In this document: in pieces, positions 5,366 through 6,483 of the stretch | Layout: every line of letters starts with the position of its first letter | How positions within the stretch are numbered: position 1 is the stretch's first letter | DNA from: Clostridiales bacterium | GTDB lineage: Bacteria; Bacillota; Clostridia; Lachnospirales; Lachnospiraceae | Length of the DNA: 6,483 bases | Direction: 5' to 3' | Assembly (NCBI GenBank): GCA_015655565.1 | Contig: JAATEU010000621.1 | Span: 1-6,483 of the forward strand | Made by a program: the position numbers and the translations under genes | The notes under the pieces: model-generated | Seen by the model: the letters and a program-made list of their open reading frames with translations, nothing else | Databases searched by the model: none | Told to the model about the DNA's origin: nothing

Positions 5366-6316
5366 TTACACACCATAGGTAATGATCGGATCTCCCTCCC
5401 TGACAGCCAGGGAAACGGTCATAAAAAGTACGATACCGTCAAAGTCCGCATGGATCTCTTCAAGAATATTGCCGAAAAAATCTTTAATGACACCCAGCAA
5501 CCGGCCTTTTTTAACTTCTTCCTCCAGCATCACCGCAGGATACCAGCAGCCACTGTGGCGGGCCTCCAGATACTCTGCCCTTTTAATCAATTTTGCGGGT
5601 TTTTCCGGTATTATTACTTTTCCGTCCAGCATTTCCAGATGTCTTAACAGATTTTTTATATCAAATTTATAAGCTTCCACTTCTTCCTTCGTCCACAGTC
5701 CCCTGCTTCCCCTTTCAATCAGCAGGCCGGGCGTCCCGTTGATAGCGCTGGAATTGTAAGCCCCTGTAACGGCACTGGATTTTACCATATAAGAAACATT
5801 CAGTACACAGGCGGCCCGGCGGGATTTTTCAATTACCTCCTCATCACCGATTCCGGGATAATATACATAGGGAGGCAGATATTCATGTAAATCCCCTCCA
5901 TGAATGTCAATAAAGAAATCCGCCTTATTCTGGTATTCCCCGGTAAAAATATAGGCTGCCCGCTCACCAACGGTTCCATCCGGTTTCCCCGGATAAAACC
6001 GGTTCAAATTCTCCCCGCTTCCGGGATAAATATAAGAAACCCTGTCTAAAAATCCCGCAACATTTACGGGATGGAAAATAACCAGCTGTCCCTTTATATC
6101 CTCCGGCGTTAACTCCCCCGCCAATTGAATGGCCGCTTCAATACTGGGATATTCCCCGCCGTGGAGACCTGAAGACAAAATAACCGTTTTTCCTTCCCTT
6201 TTTCCATTGATTAAGGTCATCGGGAATTCTATACCGGTATCCCCCAAAGAGGAATACCCCTGAAGCTTTTCTCCTGGATATGCGGTCATATTCCCGAAAT
6301 TTATTTTTTCTTTCAT
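5366..6316 (-). CDS. M14-type zinc deacylase, succinylglutamate desuccinylase/aspartoacylase family
   Basis: This is a predicted cytoplasmic zinc amidohydrolase that releases an acyl group from an N-acylated amino acid or similar amide. The protein has 316 residues, a usual length. The zinc site is clear: His52 and Glu55 in the SGLHGGE segment, and His139 in FIDIHGGD. The expected catalytic Glu is 201 in PGLLIERG, and NLNRFYPG (103-110) is the family's substrate-binding Asn-Arg motif. A C-terminal beta domain (about 245-316) ends with VREGDPIITYG, common in the AstE/AspA group. No signal peptide is seen. The ribosome site GGAGG (complement of 6324-6328) is 7 nt before the ATG. No arginine-succinyltransferase pathway genes are present, so the specific substrate cannot be assigned. 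The gene leads a probable two-gene unit with the ketopantoate reductase-like gene. Its start overlaps the end of an open frame entering from the right edge. Confidence 0.9.
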   Translation of the reverse strand: MKEKINFGNMTAYPGEKLQGYSSLGDTGIEFPMTLINGKREGKTVILSSGLHGGEYPSIEAAIQLAGELTPEDIKGQLVIFHPVNVAGFLDRVSYIYPGSGENLNRFYPGKPDGTVGERAAYIFTGEYQNKADFFIDIHGGDLHEYLPPYVYYPGIGDEEVIEKSRRAACVLNVSYMVKSSAVTGAYNSSAINGTPGLLIERGSRGLWTKEEVEAYKFDIKNLLRHLEMLDGKVIIPEKPAKLIKRAEYLEARHSGCWYPAVMLEEEVKKGRLLGVIKDFFGNILEEIHADFDGIVLFMTVSLAVREGDPIITYGV

Positions 6317-6483
6317 AAAAACACCTCCATAATCTTAATGTGTTTCCGGGCGTACTCAATATGTGAAAACCCACAGCGAACGCATACAGATTTTGCAAAA
6401 GTTCCCGGCCGGTTCACGGTGTAGTCAGCCGGGTTTTCATTGGAAGGATTCCTTCTGATCCTTAAACTCCAGAAATTACGCCC
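6313..6483 (-). CDS. Possible C-terminal end of an unrecognised gene, cut by the window edge
   Basis: Reading the minus strand from base 6483, one frame is open for 56 codons and ends with TGA (6315-6313), which overlaps the ATG of the deacylase gene in an ATGA junction. The peptide is basic and contains a single CVRCG pair near its end, with no partner CxxC pair in view. I do not recognise a family. A 56-codon open frame arises by chance fairly often, a GC-rich inverted repeat lies inside it, and no start codon context is visible. It may therefore be non-coding DNA. The ATGA overlap is the main support for a real gene. Confidence 0.28.
   Translation of the reverse strand, partial: GRNFWSLRIRRNPSNENPADYTVNRPGTFAKSVCVRCGFSHIEYARKHIKIMEVFL
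6404..6437. repeat. GC-rich inverted repeat upstream of the deacylase gene
   Basis: CCCGGC (6404-6409) and GCCGGG (6428-6433) are perfect arms around an 18-nt loop. On the plus strand TTTTC follows; on the minus strand AACTTTT follows. It could be a weak terminator-like hairpin in either direction, for example ending a transcript that comes from the right before the deacylase unit begins. A smaller inverted repeat, GAAGG-ATT-CCTTC, lies at 6443-6455. No convincing promoter with both boxes is seen between this repeat and the deacylase start. Confidence 0.4.

Noticed and set aside
6138..6398. Minus-strand open frame of 86 codons overlapping the deacylase start
   Set aside because: It runs in a different frame through the N-terminal coding part of the deacylase, starts with TTG without a ribosome site, and is a shadow frame.
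1..6483. CRISPR array, transposon or tRNA gene
   Set aside because: No regularly spaced direct repeats, transposase-like frames, terminal inverted repeats or cloverleaf sequences were seen on either strand.

Overview
The window looks like a chromosomal segment of a low-to-moderate GC anaerobic Firmicute, most plausibly a Clostridia/Lachnospiraceae-type organism. The reasons are strong AGGAGG ribosome sites before every gene, TTG and GTG starts, a Gram-positive-style lipoprotein binding protein, and protein sequences closest in style to the Bacillus YclNOPQ and Clostridia families. This placement is inference from sequence style; no taxonomic marker gene is present.

Left edge (1-396): the minus strand carries the first 56 codons of a gene that runs off the window. 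Its promoter is near consensus (TTGACA, 17 nt, TATAAA). It looks like the N-terminal sensor part of an AraC-type regulator, but the DNA-binding part is outside the window. Facing the other way is an extended -10 promoter (TGC-TATACT) followed at once by a perfect 8+6+8 palindrome. That palindrome is a candidate metalloregulator operator sitting on the transcription start. A leader of about 130 nt with a long imperfect hairpin then leads to the transporter operon.

Centre (397-4329): a complete four-gene ferric-siderophore ABC importer in the order permease, permease, ATPase, lipoprotein. This is the order of B. subtilis yclNOPQ, Campylobacter ceuBCDE and Vibrio fatDCBA. The first three genes overlap by 14 and 4 nt. 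The binding-protein gene is set apart by about 100 nt containing a hairpin and a second palindrome. In the binding protein, three Arg and a His fall at nearly the same spacing as the catecholate-siderophore ligands of CeuE. No siderophore biosynthesis gene is in view, so it may import siderophores made by other organisms. A strong rho-independent terminator closes the operon.

Right (4395-6316, minus strand): two genes 47 nt apart and convergent with the transporter. The upstream one encodes an M14-type zinc deacylase of the aspartoacylase/succinylglutamate desuccinylase family. The downstream one encodes a ketopantoate reductase (PanE/ApbA) family oxidoreductase. Together they could hydrolyse an N-acyl compound and then oxidise or reduce a 2-hydroxy/2-keto acid, but the substrate is not shown.

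Right edge (6317-6483): an open minus-strand frame enters from outside and ends in an ATGA overlap with the deacylase start. The same stretch contains a GC-rich inverted repeat, so it is either the tail of another gene or non-coding DNA. The window is otherwise an ordinary iron-acquisition locus. Its least-explained parts are the regulatory DNA at 248-360 and 3063-3121.
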